From Cycas panzhihuaensis (Eukaryota; Cycadophyta), in the NCBI GenBank assembly GCA_023213395.1, contig CM041465.1, forward strand, positions 23,870,001-23,934,000: 64,000 nt of DNA. The letters are read 5' to 3'. Made by a program: the position numbers and the translations under genes. Shown one piece after another: positions 45,200-56,299 of this stretch. The notes beneath the pieces are model-generated. The model saw only the letters and a list, made by a program, of their open reading frames with translations, was not told the DNA's origin and searched no databases. Each line of letters begins with the position of its first letter. Within the stretch, counting starts at the first letter, position 1.

Positions 45200-46040
45200 G
45201 CTCCCTTCTTTAATAGGTTAGTCAAAGGTTTGGCATTCACTACGAAGTTTGCCAAGCAATGCCTGAGGAAACTGAGTCTACCTAGAAACAACTTGATCTG
45301 TCATTAAGTTCTAGGAGGGGGCATGTCAAGGATCACCTTGACTTTGTCAAGGTCGATCTGAATTCCTTGCTTTGATACAAGGAATCCAAGGAGTTTGCTA
45401 GAAGTAACGGCAAACACACATTGAGTGGGTTTAAACTTACATGATACTTGTGGCATCATGTGAAGATGGCCCATAAGTTTGAGTGGTGATGGGCTCTAAC
45501 ATGCAAGAGACCCATCATGTCATCCATGAAGACCTCCAACATGTTATTAATAAGGTCATGGAAGATAAAATGCATCGCCCTTTGATAAGTAGTGCCTGTA
45601 TTTTTTAGTCCAAAGGGCATTGCCTTATAGGCAAAGGTACCCCATGGGGTGGTGAAGGTTGTCTTGTGATGGTCTTCAGGAGAGATTTAAATCTAGTTGT
45701 AGATAGAGAAGTTGTCCATCAAGGACATGACTTTAAACCCAACAGTTCAAGCAATGATCTGATCGATGAAAGGAAGTGGAAAGTTATCCTTAGGACATGT
45801 GTTGTTGATATCATAGAAGTCAACATATATCCAGATGCTCCCGTTCTTTTTAGCAATAGGGACGATGTTGGACACCCATTTAGGATAGTTAATAGAAGTA
45901 ATGAGTCCAGCATCCAAAAGTTTCTCAACCTCCATTTTAACAATGACTAAGAGTTTAGGATGAAGAGGACATTATTTCTAGCGCACAGGGTGGGCACTAA
46001 AAATGGTAGTAAGGTTGTGGGTAATAATGGAGGAGTTGAT
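45200..46040 (-). pseudogene. Reverse transcriptase of Tat element 3
   Basis: Blocks on the minus strand: THNLTT, MEVEKLLDAGLITSINYPKW, IWIYVDFYDINNTCPKDNFP, KAMPFGLK and the catalytic box VFMDDMMG at about 45540-45515, then LGFLVSKQGIQIDLDKV. The box begins with Phe, as in element 1, so the substitution predates both copies. Frames change several times. Confidence 0.87.
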
Positions 46041-46049
46041 TCCTTATAT

Positions 46050-46514
46050 GTCAGAATAATCCCATGCAAAGACATCCTGGAATTCCTGGAATAAAAGGGA
46101 ATATTCCCTTACCTCATCAGGAGAGCATTCCGCCCTTACTTTAATGACCTTACTTGAGGTGAGGACTATGCCTTGGGTCATCCCCATGCACATGGCATTT
46201 CCCTCCTCAAAATGGAGGGGGATAAGGTCAATAGGAAGAGATAGAATAGAGGATGGAATTGGGTTGACAAGTGTGGACCCAATTGCCAAGACCTTTTGGT
46301 GGCCCAACCTATGGTGACTAGAAGGAAAGTTGGGTGCAGAGCCTACCAAGTTCTCAAGCAAAGCCTCATCATCTTTGAAGTAATCCACCCCATGGATGAC
46401 CTCACTTCAAATAGACGAGGTGCTGGAGGAAGTGGGAGCAACAAAACCATGATAGTCAACAGGCTGCCCAACATCCCTAAAAGACTCTAAGGGAGAGTCA
46501 AGAAGGGGCTCCTT
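46050..46514 (-). pseudogene. PR-RT linker of Tat element 3
   Basis: The open frame 46388-46044 reads MDYFKDDEALLENLVGSAPN, HHRLGHQKVLAIGS, LHFEEGNAMCMGMTQGIVL and EFQDVFAWDYSDI, the usual approach to RT in this family. The same linker is seen in elements 1 and 2. The word TTTGCATGGG in it marks the left side of the deletion in element 2. Confidence 0.7.
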
Positions 46515-47340
46515 CTAAGGAGCAAAAGGAAGTTCCTCAAGGCCATCACCTATGGGGGGTGATGGAGAGGAAGAGTCAAGGACTTGTGGGTCAATGTGTG
46601 CAATGACATGTGATATAAGGGGGTGGCTGGTCTCTCCAACAAGAGGAATTCTAGCTTGGGACCTAGAACATGAAGGGTGCCTCCTACTAGTGCGGAGGAA
46701 AGAGATAGGGTGAGGCAAGTCCTCATCCTCGCCATAGGACTCATCATCACCAAACAAGACAAGGTACCCATAGCTCCCAACACCAATAGGAGCGAAGTGG
46801 ATAAGGCTAGAGGAAGAGAATATAGAATCTTCTTCAAGATGTGATGAATCGGGTATGCTGATAAAGCAAGCCGAGGCATGAGTAGAATGGCCTTTATCCC
46901 CCTTCGTATGACCATGGCTTGCTTGGTTGGTTAAACGAGTTTGTTTAGCAAGTGGGGGTTCGCGAGAAATGACCCTCATCCGCCCATCATGGATGAACTT
47001 AAGTTGTCCCCAGTGGGTCGAACACACAGCTCCCATCTGATCAAGCCATGTTTGACCCAAAAGAAGATTGTAGTTGATGTCTACGTCAAGGACTACAATA
47101 TCGGTGAGGACAGCCTTATCCTTAAGAGTGAGCGGGATCAAAACAAATCCTAATGGGGTCTTCTCGCTACTGTTATAGCCTTGGGATTTCCATGGAATAG
47201 GTTCCAAGGTAGAAATGCCAAGCTCTTGCATAACATGCAAGGGCATGGCATTAACGGAAGTATTGTTGTCGACAACGGTCCTTCATAAAGTATAGTCTAG
47301 TGTATCAATAGTGATAGTGAAAGGGAAGTTCCATTAGCAT
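46515..47340 (-). pseudogene. Aspartic protease of Tat element 3
   Basis: The active-site block is VDNNTSVNAMP (DNGSS in elements 1 and 2; the catalytic Gly is Asn here). An unbroken 243-codon frame (47246-46515) continues with LHVMQELGISTLEPIPWKSQ, TDIVVLDVDINYNLLLG and QTWLDQMGAVCSTHWGQLKF, the flap and LLG region of retropepsins. A Ser/Asp-rich tail with APIGVGSYGYLVLFGDDES is shared with elements 1 and 2. It is the longest intact frame in the element. Confidence 0.82.
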
Positions 47341-47526
47341 TCCCTTTCACAAGCAGGAGGGAGGTCTTTAGGGTCAAAGGAAATTACAGGCTCATGACTT
47401 TGGGTGATACCCAAAGCGTGAACGGGTGCTTCACCCAATCCTAAAGCTTCCAAAAGGAGTGTCCACTATTTGGGACAACTTCTTAAGACATCCATAATAG
47501 ACATCCCGGTGGCCATGGTATAAAGC

Positions 47527-50045
47527 TCATCGATAACAGAAAAGGCCTTCCCCTTTATCGTAGGTTAAGGAAGGGCCTTTCTTGAAATCGTAGTGACCTA
47601 GATGAATAAGAATAGTCTTAGGAAGTAACGAAACTTCTGGAAGGGAGGTTTTTGAAAGAGGATCAGGGTGTGGAACAGATGAAGAGGCGTCGACTGCCTC
47701 TTTAGTGGTTTGGGACCAAGTTAAGGCATATAAAAGGGTGGCCTTAAGTATTTGGATCACCTTCTTTCCCTTATTCCAGGATTGTGAAGGTGAAGGAGTA
47801 CGGTGGTCGATGGAATGCGAGGAAGAAGACGAATCCCACGTGCCCTTCCCTTTATTATATGAAGGGCGAGAATTCAGAGATCTTCCCTGGTTCCTATTAT
47901 TCTTTACTTGAGTATTACGATCACATTCCCCATGCTTGGGAAAGAGATCCTTATGGACTGGTTGGTCAAGGTTGGGCCTTGAGGCCCATTTAGGAGATGA
48001 GTCACGTTGTGGGGCATCCTTAGGATGTTGAACCTGACAACATGCATTGTCATGGAAACATTCCCCATGAATGGAACACCACTTCTTCTCAAGCAAGGAG
48101 TCGTTCTTCCTTGCTTGAGAGGACTGGGTGTTACCAACCTTAGGGAGAGCAACTTGAGTGGCTTATTGGATTTGTTTGTTGGAAGTGGGTGATGAAGGAG
48201 CTTGGAGTTTAAGTTCCTTCATCATACATTTGAATGAACGTATAGTAGAAGTGAGTAGGTCTAGGGTCTTCTCGGTCGAATGAGAAGAAGACCTAGTGGA
48301 TTGTTATGGTTTGGTGTCTTCGGTTTGGGATGGCACCTCACATTGTTAGGCTTAAGGGGCTTCTTGAGTCCAGCCTAGATCTCAATAGCTTCAAGTGCTA
48401 AGCACTTTGTGATGGCAAAATCACATGTGGTTGCCCCCATCTTAAGGACTTCCACATGGACTTCAAGGCAAAGTACATTAACAAAGAGGTCCCTCTTCAA
48501 TTCCTCAGGCAAAGTAGCCTTAGTGGAATAGAGGAGGTCATGAAATCACCGCATAGAGTCATGATTCATCTCATCGTAACCTTGCTTAAGCGAAAGGAGG
48601 GATTTCATTCCACTTTCAAACGGATAAGCCACATCAAAATAGTTGATGAATTCATCCACAAGTTGCTAGAACGAGAAAATGGAATTGCAGGTAGGTGATA
48701 AAACCATTTAAGGGCATTGCCTTGTAGGGATCATGGAAATAATTTCATTAGTATATAATCATATGCATGCTATAGAAAAACTACGGATGTGCTCTGCTGG
48801 ATCCTCTGATGAAGTTCCATCGAACTTAGGAACTTCAGGAGGATGAGGTGGCAAATTGGTTCTCAACGCCTCAATAGATAATGGTGTCGATCTATAACCC
48901 ATGAAGGGATGTGCCCGTGCCTAGACCATAGGGTCAGCAAATGATATGGAAGGTAATGGGCAAGGAACAGATGGGGGTAGTAGGCCCATCCCTCCTTGGG
49001 GAAATGTCCCCTACTGAGAAGGGACTTAAGGATAAGTACTTTGAAAGGAAGTTAGGTTTCCTTGCAAAGGAACAGTGTAAGGAGCTACACAGGATGGTGG
49101 AAACAAGGGGTGAGGGACTAGGTTTTTTCCATATGGGCCGCCTGTAGGTGGTGCAATCCCATATGGATGTAAAGGGTCCATCCTATAGATCAGAATGTGG
49201 TTCCCTTTACTGTGCCCCTAAGGTTGAGATGTATAGTCTGGGGGTACGTAATGAGAAGGACCATTAGGTTGGATTGGAGTGCACGTGGGAGCAGATCCCA
49301 CATGACTAGTAGTAGGGGTGTTAGTAAGACCTCTAGGCCTACTAGGAAATGCATATGCCATGTTAGGAAGTGGCATGTTGGCTTGACTAGGGAAAGGTAT
49401 GCTAACCCCAAGTTAGAAGAAGGACATACCATGAGAGGGTCCCAAAGTGTTGGGACCATGATGAGGAATAGAATGTGCAGTGGATGTCCCTAAGCTAGAT
49501 GTAAAGATAGAGCAGGAAAGATGTGTAGGCACAAAGGGGTTACTTGTTGTGGGAGGTGTAGATGCAGATGAAGACGGTGGGATAGGCATGGATGAGGAAG
49601 GTGCCCCACTACGCAAAGCGTCTTGAAACCATCTAGGATGTGATTAAAGATAAGCAGTATGAAAGCACTTGTTAAGAGCTTCGACCACATTGGTAGGAGG
49701 AGTATCCACTTGATCACAGGAGGTAGACGGGACCTCGAATGAAGTAGATCCCTCAGGGCGCTCCTCATAAGAATCACCACCTGGGTGATGAGTCTCAAGA
49801 GAAGATGGGCTCTCCACTCCATGAGTAGAGGGATGGGCATCAAGTGGGTGATGTTGATCACCCAGATAGTAAATAGGATCATCACCCTCTTGGGTGGACC
49901 CTAGAAAGGATGTGGGGAACTCATGAGCTCCTGAAGCAAAGGCATGATAAGTCCAATCTGAAGGGTATCCTTTCATTGTCAAATCAGAATCTGACGTTGA
50001 AAGAAGACGATATGCAGGGTCTTCTAACAAAGGAGGCAAACCACA
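47527..50045 (-). pseudogene. Gag of Tat element 3
   Basis: Begins PPLLEDPAYRLLSTSDSD near 50038; the reading frame opens with TTG at that point, so the start codon is not resolved. A Pro/Ser-rich part follows to about 49000. The gag domain (48900-48330) reads VPKFDGTSSEDPAEHIRSFS, DEFINYFDVAYPFESGMKS and LLSLKQGYDEMNHDS. The Cys/His block is KWCSIHGECFHDNACC (about 48090-48045). The C-terminus is basic and Ser-rich (48096-47527). Stops and frameshifts interrupt it in at least four places. Confidence 0.83.
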
Positions 50046-50213
50046 TAGGTGACATGAGAAACATCACATACAAAACTTGCTAATATATTAGAAGAGGAAA
50101 AAGAATGTAAAGTATGTGTTGGGGACTACCCAACGAAAGAGACAAGTGGAGAAAATCACTAAAAGGTAGTAGTACCAATAAGAAGCAATAAGAACTAGCT
50201 CCTTCACTGGCAA

Positions 50214-50232
50214 GTCCTTAGTATGGTTTCCA
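50214..50232 (-). promoter_or_regulatory. Primer binding site of Tat element 3 (degenerate)
   Basis: TGGAAACCATACTAAGGAC on the minus strand, one base after the LTR end CATCCA. It is colinear with the PBS of element 2 but has lost several matches to tRNA-Arg. Confidence 0.55.
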
Positions 50233-50233
50233 G

Positions 50234-53016
50234 TGGATGCACGTCTACAGGATGGTCGCTATGCTCAATAGGAATGAAGGTGGTTAACAGTTGATGTTGA
50301 AGGTGTGAATGAGAACCTATAAGCAAAGGGAACACCATGCAGGGCGTTTGTGCACCAGAGCACGAATTCGGGACCCACGAATGGCACTCAAGTACCTTGT
50401 AGTAGCTTTCAGCCTGAAAGAGAAGACACATGTAGGGGTAGCCTGGATGGTCTCAAGAGGAAGGTCCTCCCATCCTTGGATGACCAAAAGGGAAGAAGAG
50501 GAATCCTTAATGGGTTTTCCTATGACAGAGGAAAATAAAGGTGATAGGGTATAGGCGAAGGGCCTAAGATGAATGTGAGTAGGCTTCCCTGGATTATTTA
50601 GTTTAGATAAATACAACTAAGGGAAGGAGTAAGCAATGGACTAAAAAGAGGGCTCTTTCCTTTCCTCACTCTTTCACTCAATATGCAAAGGACAAGAGAA
50701 AATAAAAGGAAGTACAAGCGTTTAGCATGCAACCAAGCAAGCTAGATGAAATGCATCCACGGGTATTTTCGGGATGGATAGGAGAAAGGGGGAGGAATGT
50801 ATTTCCTACTATGCCTTTTCCTATAAAAGAAAGCAAGCATGCAACATTCTAATGCAACAGATGTAAGTGACTAATTGGTTCCCCCTTTTTGCTCTTATGT
50901 GACGTATTAGATTGATATACTAGATTTTGTATAAAAGCAAAAATAAGGGAAATAGGTGATGGGAAAGAGGGGTGAAGCGTACCTGGAAAGCATGGTGGTC
51001 GATGAAGGACCTCACTCATGTGCAACGTACACCATCTCAACAATCGGTTGATGTGTAGCCAAGGTTGATGCAGAAGACAGGGGCTTCCTTACCTTCCCCT
51101 TATAAAAGATAAGCGAATCGGAAAAAATGAAGGAAAGCAATCAAAGCGAAAGAAAAAAAAAAGGTGGAAAGGTTTCCTTGGAACCAGGCAGCTTTCTCCT
51201 TCACAGAATATTGCTTTGAACTTGCACACATAAATGTTTCTCCCTTCTAAGAAGGGGCTGCAAGAAGACTATATGTATGCAAATATATGTAATGTGTATG
51301 CTAAAATATTATATTAGATTAAAATAACTACTACTGCAAAGAACTTAACTTTCCTAAAGCAAACCACACATATCAAGCAAGAAAAGGGCAAGGGGCAGCC
51401 TTAGGATGGTAAAACCCTCCACTAAAGTTCTCCACGTAGCCTTTAGGTATAGCAAGATAAGAGTGTATGCCAGTTTATAGACAACCAACAAACATGAGAG
51501 GGTATGGAGCAAGATGTTGGAGAGGCAACAAGGTAACAAAGTCACTATGGATATTGATCCATCATACAAGTCTCACCACAAACTCTAAGGGATACCGGGC
51601 AAAGTTAGGGGTACAAAGGAGGCCCAAATGAGGGGTGTGTAGGCCTGAAATCAGCATAGTAAGGGCTACATACGCCGATATCCAGTGCAGGCCAAGACTC
51701 CACCCTCTCCTAGCTAACCCAAGAAAAGCATGAAAGCAGGAGAAGAAAGACGGGAAGGGGGTTGCCCTTAGGGAGTAGGTTTGAGTAGGATGGATACTAC
51801 CTTACTTCCTTCGCCTAACCTTTATGAGCCTTCTCTTGCTACTTTCTTGAGGAAAACTAGCAGAGAAATGGTGAAAATTTGAGAGTACATAGCTAAACCC
51901 AAAGAAGGCAACCTTTGCTATAGCCAAACGGGAAGAGAGCAAGAAAGTATACTTGAAAATGAGTCTAATATGGAAGGAATGCATACAAACTTATGAAAAT
52001 AAGACCAAAAGTACCTACTGAGCTAAGTCTAGGGCAGATTTGCCCCTGCAACTAGTGAGAAAGAGGAGTTCCTACAAGTTTTCCAGGAGGTTTCCCTAAG
52101 GACGGCTATAGAAGACACTTGTTGAGGTGTATTTAAAGGAGAACCATGAAAAACGTGCTTGAAAGTGCTTGGAGGAGGGTCTCCTACCACGGAGAAGAGT
52201 CATTGTAGGGGGATCCTAAGCTGGAGCAACTAGAAACATACGATTACAGATGCACCTATGGAGGAGAGGAGGAAGGAGCAGAAACACAGTAGTAGAAACT
52301 AAGTTGGAGAGCCAAGAGATGTAAAATGATGGTCTTTTTGGGTTTTATTCCCATATCAACCCTAATCAAGTGTTTAGGGCATGAATAGGGCTAATCTAGG
52401 TGAGTGGCCATGTGGCAATTCTATAAAAAATGTGAGAATTTCCATGGAAGATATAAAAAATAAGTTGCAATAGTCGCACCATGGTAAACTTCGTGGTACC
52501 ACGGTAAACTTCACAGTATCGCTTAGTTTATAGAGGTGTGGGACCAGAAAGCTAGCATGGCAATAAACAGGGTTCTAGGAGCCTTAGAAGAAGTATATTA
52601 GGCCTTAGGAGGGGCTATCCCTCCTTTCCAGGTGGCTAGGGACAGTCTAGAAGGCATACGAACTAGACCTAATAGAGCATCAAGGGCTAAAGTTCCCAGA
52701 AATATTGTGATAGGGGCACAGGGTTAAGGTCAGTAAGGCTTAAGGTGATGTTAAGGTAGTGCGGAGGGTCGTAGAGTGTCATGGGGATGCCTACGTTATG
52801 AAAAGGTAGGTCCCGCAGGTCATTATAGGCTCACAATATGATAAGCAGCATGATCAAGTAACGGATGCAAGGCGATCATATAAATGAAGCAGTCAGTCAT
52901 GCAATGAGGCAATACTCTTGTCAAACTTTCCAAAGAATCAGTAAAAGTGAAAAGGGAGAATCATACATGTGCTTACCTAAGTCAACCTATCTATATCCAT
53001 TCTCGGTAAGGAAATA
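50234..53016 (-). repeat. 5' LTR of Tat element 3
   Basis: On the minus strand it begins TATTTCCTTACCGAG at 53016 (TG decayed to TA) and ends GTGCATCCA at 50234. It carries the palindrome region at 52486-52529 and a donor-like TAGGTAAGC (52979-52971). Confidence 0.9.
52506..52529. promoter_or_regulatory. Palindrome in the element 3 5' LTR, preceded by a half copy
   Basis: AAACTTCACAGTATCGC followed by TTAGTTT. A further unit with AAACTT and GTGGTACCAC lies immediately to its left (52486-52505). Confidence 0.55.
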
Positions 53017-53021
53017 GTAAC
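53017..53021. repeat. Target site duplication of Tat element 3, right (GTAAC)
   Basis: Identical to 36336-36340. Confidence 0.9.
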
Positions 53022-53330
53022 CAAAATAAAGGAAGGTCCCTAAACCCTTGCCCTTCACAAACTAAAGGGAAGGGTGCGAGGAACTCATCCTCTTCCTTTA
53101 GTTCTCATGAACATCGCATTCCCTCACCTTCTTGATCCCAAAACAAGGTAAGAAGGTCATCCAAATGCTTGAGACCATACCATTATATGCCCTAACCCAG
53201 TCTCAAGAAGCTAAAGAGGTAAATAACACCTCTTCTTCCACACCTCACCTCGATTCCTTTCTAGAAGTCCCTCTTCTAGAAGTCCCTGTACTCCCTAAGT
53301 CTATTCCTGTGTGACCTGATTGCTACGACT
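53022..53330 (+). pseudogene. Gag of Tat element 2, part 2
   Basis: Continuation of the basic Ser-rich Gag C-terminus after the insertion site: KGKGARNSSSS and SSHEHRIPSPS correspond to GKGTWDSSSSSHSIDHRTPS of element 3. The frame 53132-53314 (MIPKQGKKVIQML...) matches the KGKKVIQILKATLLYAL segment. This continuity confirms the nesting. Confidence 0.75.
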
Positions 53331-53335
53331 TTTGA

Positions 53336-54845
53336 AGAGCTCTTCCCCAACCTACCATGAAGGGAAAGCCCTTCTCTGTTGCCAATGATCTCCACACCAT
53401 GGCCATAGGGATGTCCATAATGGATGTCTTGACGAGTTGCCCCAAATAATGTACACTCCTTTTGGAAGCCTTAGGATTGGGTGACACGATTATTCATGCC
53501 TTGGGTGGCACCCCAAGTCATGAACCCATCATCTCTTTCGATCTTAAGGATCTTCCCCCAACTAATGCAAGGGAACACCGATGACATTTCCCCTTCACTA
53601 TAACTATTAACACTCTTGACTACACTCTAGAGAGAAATGTTATAGATAATGGTTCTTCTATTAATGCCATGCCCCTGCGCATCATGTAAGAGCTTGACAT
53701 ATCAGACCTGGAGCTAGTTCCATGGTGGTGTCAAAGCTACAATGGTAGTGAAAAGGCACCTTTGAGATTGATGTCCATGCCCCTCACTCTTGAGGACAAG
53801 ACTATCCTCATAGACATTGTAGTTCTTGACATTGATATCAACTACAACCTTTTGCTGGGATGCCTATAGCTTGACCAAATGGGAGTCGTGCGTTCATCCT
53901 AATGGGGACAACTTAAGTTCATCTATGAGGGACAAATGACAGTTGTCTCTTGGTAGCCTTGTCCCACTAAGTAATCTTGCCTACCCTGTCAAGCATCTTG
54001 CAATAAGGCTAAGGGCAACAAGGGCCCTTCCACCTATGCTTTTGCTTGTTCCATAGACATTCCTAATTTGTCCCCTTTGGAAGAAGGTCCTTCATCTTCT
54101 TCCTCTAATATTATATACTTTGCCCCCATCGGTGTAGGGAGCTATGGGTACCTTACTATCCTCAGTAATGATGAGTCCAATGGAGAGGATAAGGACCTTC
54201 TTCATCCCATATCCCTCCTAAACACTAATAGGAGGCACTCCTTTCATTTCGGGTCCCCACTTGAAACCCCTTCCTTAGAGGAAACCTGTTTCTCTCTTGG
54301 GTCACATGTTATTGCTCCTGCCTACCATGTGACCCATAGCATCACCTTTTCTTCCACCTTATCACCTCCCTCTAGTGATGAGATGAAGCAACCTCTCATT
54401 ACCCTCCACGAGGGGTCTCTTTCTGACTCTTCTGGAGAGTCTCCTGAGTGCGTGGAGTGGTGGATAGATCACTATAGCCTTACCACCCCTTCCACTCCTC
54501 TCTCCTAGCCTCCTCAAGGTGTGGTCATCCATGTGGTGGACTACTTTGAGGATGATGAAGCTTTACTTGGGCATCTAGCAGGCTCCACGCCTAATTTCCC
54601 TTCTGATCACCATAGGTTTGGTCACTAGAAGGTCTTAGCTATTAGGTCATCTCTTGCCAACCTACATCTCCTATTCTATCCCCTCCTATTGGCTGAGCCC
54701 TCCTTCACTTCAAGGGATGGAATGCTATATATATGGGGGCAACCAAGGACATAGTCCTTGCCCTGGGTAAGGTCATAAAGGTGGGAGCAGAATGCTCTCC
54801 TAATAAAATGAAGGAATATACCCTTCTATTCTAAGAATTCCAGAG
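53336..54845 (+). pseudogene. Aspartic protease and linker of Tat element 2
   Basis: The active-site block VIDNGSSINAMPLRIM (about 53640-53690) is followed by IVVLDIDINYNLLLGC and LDQMGVV. A Ser-rich tail frame (54068-54508) contains APIGVGSYGYLTILSNDES. The linker block VVDYFEDDEALLGHLAG lies near 54535. The stop rate is moderate and most stops fit C-to-T changes. The region ends at about 54850 in a deletion that joins it to integrase. Confidence 0.8.
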
Positions 54846-55505
54846 GATCTTTCGCATGGGGTACTATTGGCCGTCCCTCTTTAAGGATGCCCACGCTTAT
54901 GCCCTGAGATGTCAGTGGTGCTAAGAGAATGCCAACATCACCCACTTGCCTTATGAGGCCCTTCATCCTATTATATCTCCATGGCCCTTAAAGAAAACTA
55001 TCACCCAATCTCAAAAAGATTGGCACCTCTAACTACCTTCCACCCTATGGACGTACCGCATATATATCTGTACAACTATGGGAATGAACCAGTTCTCCTT
55101 AGTGTATGAAATAGAGGTAGTTCTCCTATTGAAAGCCAATATCCCTTCCTTACGACTATCCCTTTGGGGTCTTGTCAATGAGAAGTCTCTCCACTAGGCT
55201 TGCCTCCTAGACCTTAAGGCCTTAGACGAGAGACGCTTGATTGCTTACTAAGCGAATCTCGCTTCTAAAGCTAGGGTGCGAAGGATGTATTACAAGCACC
55301 TTCGTCCCCGCCCTTTACATCCTAGGGACCATGTCCTCAAATTGGAATATCTCCATGACCACTTTTCCAAGTTCGAACCTAAATAGGTTGGCCCCTTCAT
55401 CATTATCGAGAGCCTCGATAATGATGCTTACGAGATCACAACCTTAGAAGGTCTCGAGTTTTAGAAAGTTGTTAATAGAAAGTTCCTAAAGAAATTTTAT
55501 GTGTG
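54846..55505 (+). pseudogene. Integrase remnant of Tat element 2 (zinc finger end plus C-terminus)
   Basis: Starts in the zinc-finger region with RMGYYWPSLFKDAHAYALRC and HPIISPWPL, then jumps to TITQSQKDWHL, skipping all three catalytic blocks. The rest (VEIEVVLLLKANIPSLRLSL-like, LDERRLIAY, DHVLKLEYLHDHF, LDNDAYEITTL, FLKKFYV) is the C-terminal domain. RT, gypsy RNase H and the integrase core are therefore missing from this copy. Confidence 0.85.
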
Positions 55506-56299
55506 ACCATATCTATCCCTGTATAGATTAGGCACACCTCTCTCCCTCTTTTTGCTCTGAAATGAGCCTAAACTACCACCCTAAGCGTGCCCCCATTCCC
55601 TCTAATCACAGGTGGAATGGCAGTTTAGGATGGCCTACTTGCTTCTTTTGGGTTCCTCCCATAGAACCTCTTGTCCCCCTTTCTCTGGGGGCCTTGTCTT
55701 CCTAATTGGGTGTGTTATCCCTATTGCTCTTGAGCCTAGGAACATTCTTCAACTAGGATGGCATGCTTAAATATCGCTATTCCATTTCCTGCTAGCGCTT
55801 CCTTTGCATACTCTGCTATGCTCCTATGATGGACATATATGGCCCCCTACCTCCTAGCCCTACGTACACCTATCGTTGATGCTCATGGCGATTGTGTGTG
55901 CCTGCTAAGAGTGTGGCCCTGCATGAAAGGAAGTATGTACAACTCAAACAATCCTATAACACAAATCATATAGCAAGCAATTAGAACCATCATGATCTAG
56001 AGCTCCTCATGTACCTGTGGACTCATACACATGTATACACAAACATATATACAAAAGTAAATGTAACACAATACATCATCATGTATCATCACACACCATC
56101 ATATATCAAATGGGATACCAATAGCCCCATCTATAAAAATAAAAGTCATATGTGTCATATCATACAAATTGTATCGTATATCATCCGTGGGAAGCTAGAT
56201 CCTTACAAGGAGGAGTACAATCATGTGGTGACATATGGTGACTCCCTAGAGGTCTAGTGCTTTCCCAATCAAAATTAAACACACCATGCTCTCTAGCGC
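55506..56299 (+). other. Post-integrase spacer of Tat element 2
   Basis: Noncoding, aligned with the spacers of elements 1 and 3. The motif AATGAGCCTAAACTA is at 55561-55575. The open frame 56009-56257 is AT-rich and without a domain. Confidence 0.55.

Larger units (their letters stand above)
36341..53016 (-). mobile_element. Tat-lineage Ty3/gypsy element 3, nested in element 2
   Basis: A 16.7 kb minus-strand element with a perfect GTAAC duplication. In its own direction: 5' LTR (53016-50234), PBS, gag (50045-47527), protease (47340-46515), RT (46040-45200), gypsy RNase H (45160-44820), truncated integrase (44540-43792), a spacer with an antisense gene on the + strand (40479-43070), archaeal-type RNase H (39932-39500), PPT, 3' LTR (39104-36341). 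It is younger than element 2 because it lies inside it, yet it shows the same C-to-T decay. It is the most complete copy of the arrangement with the antisense gene. Confidence 0.93.
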
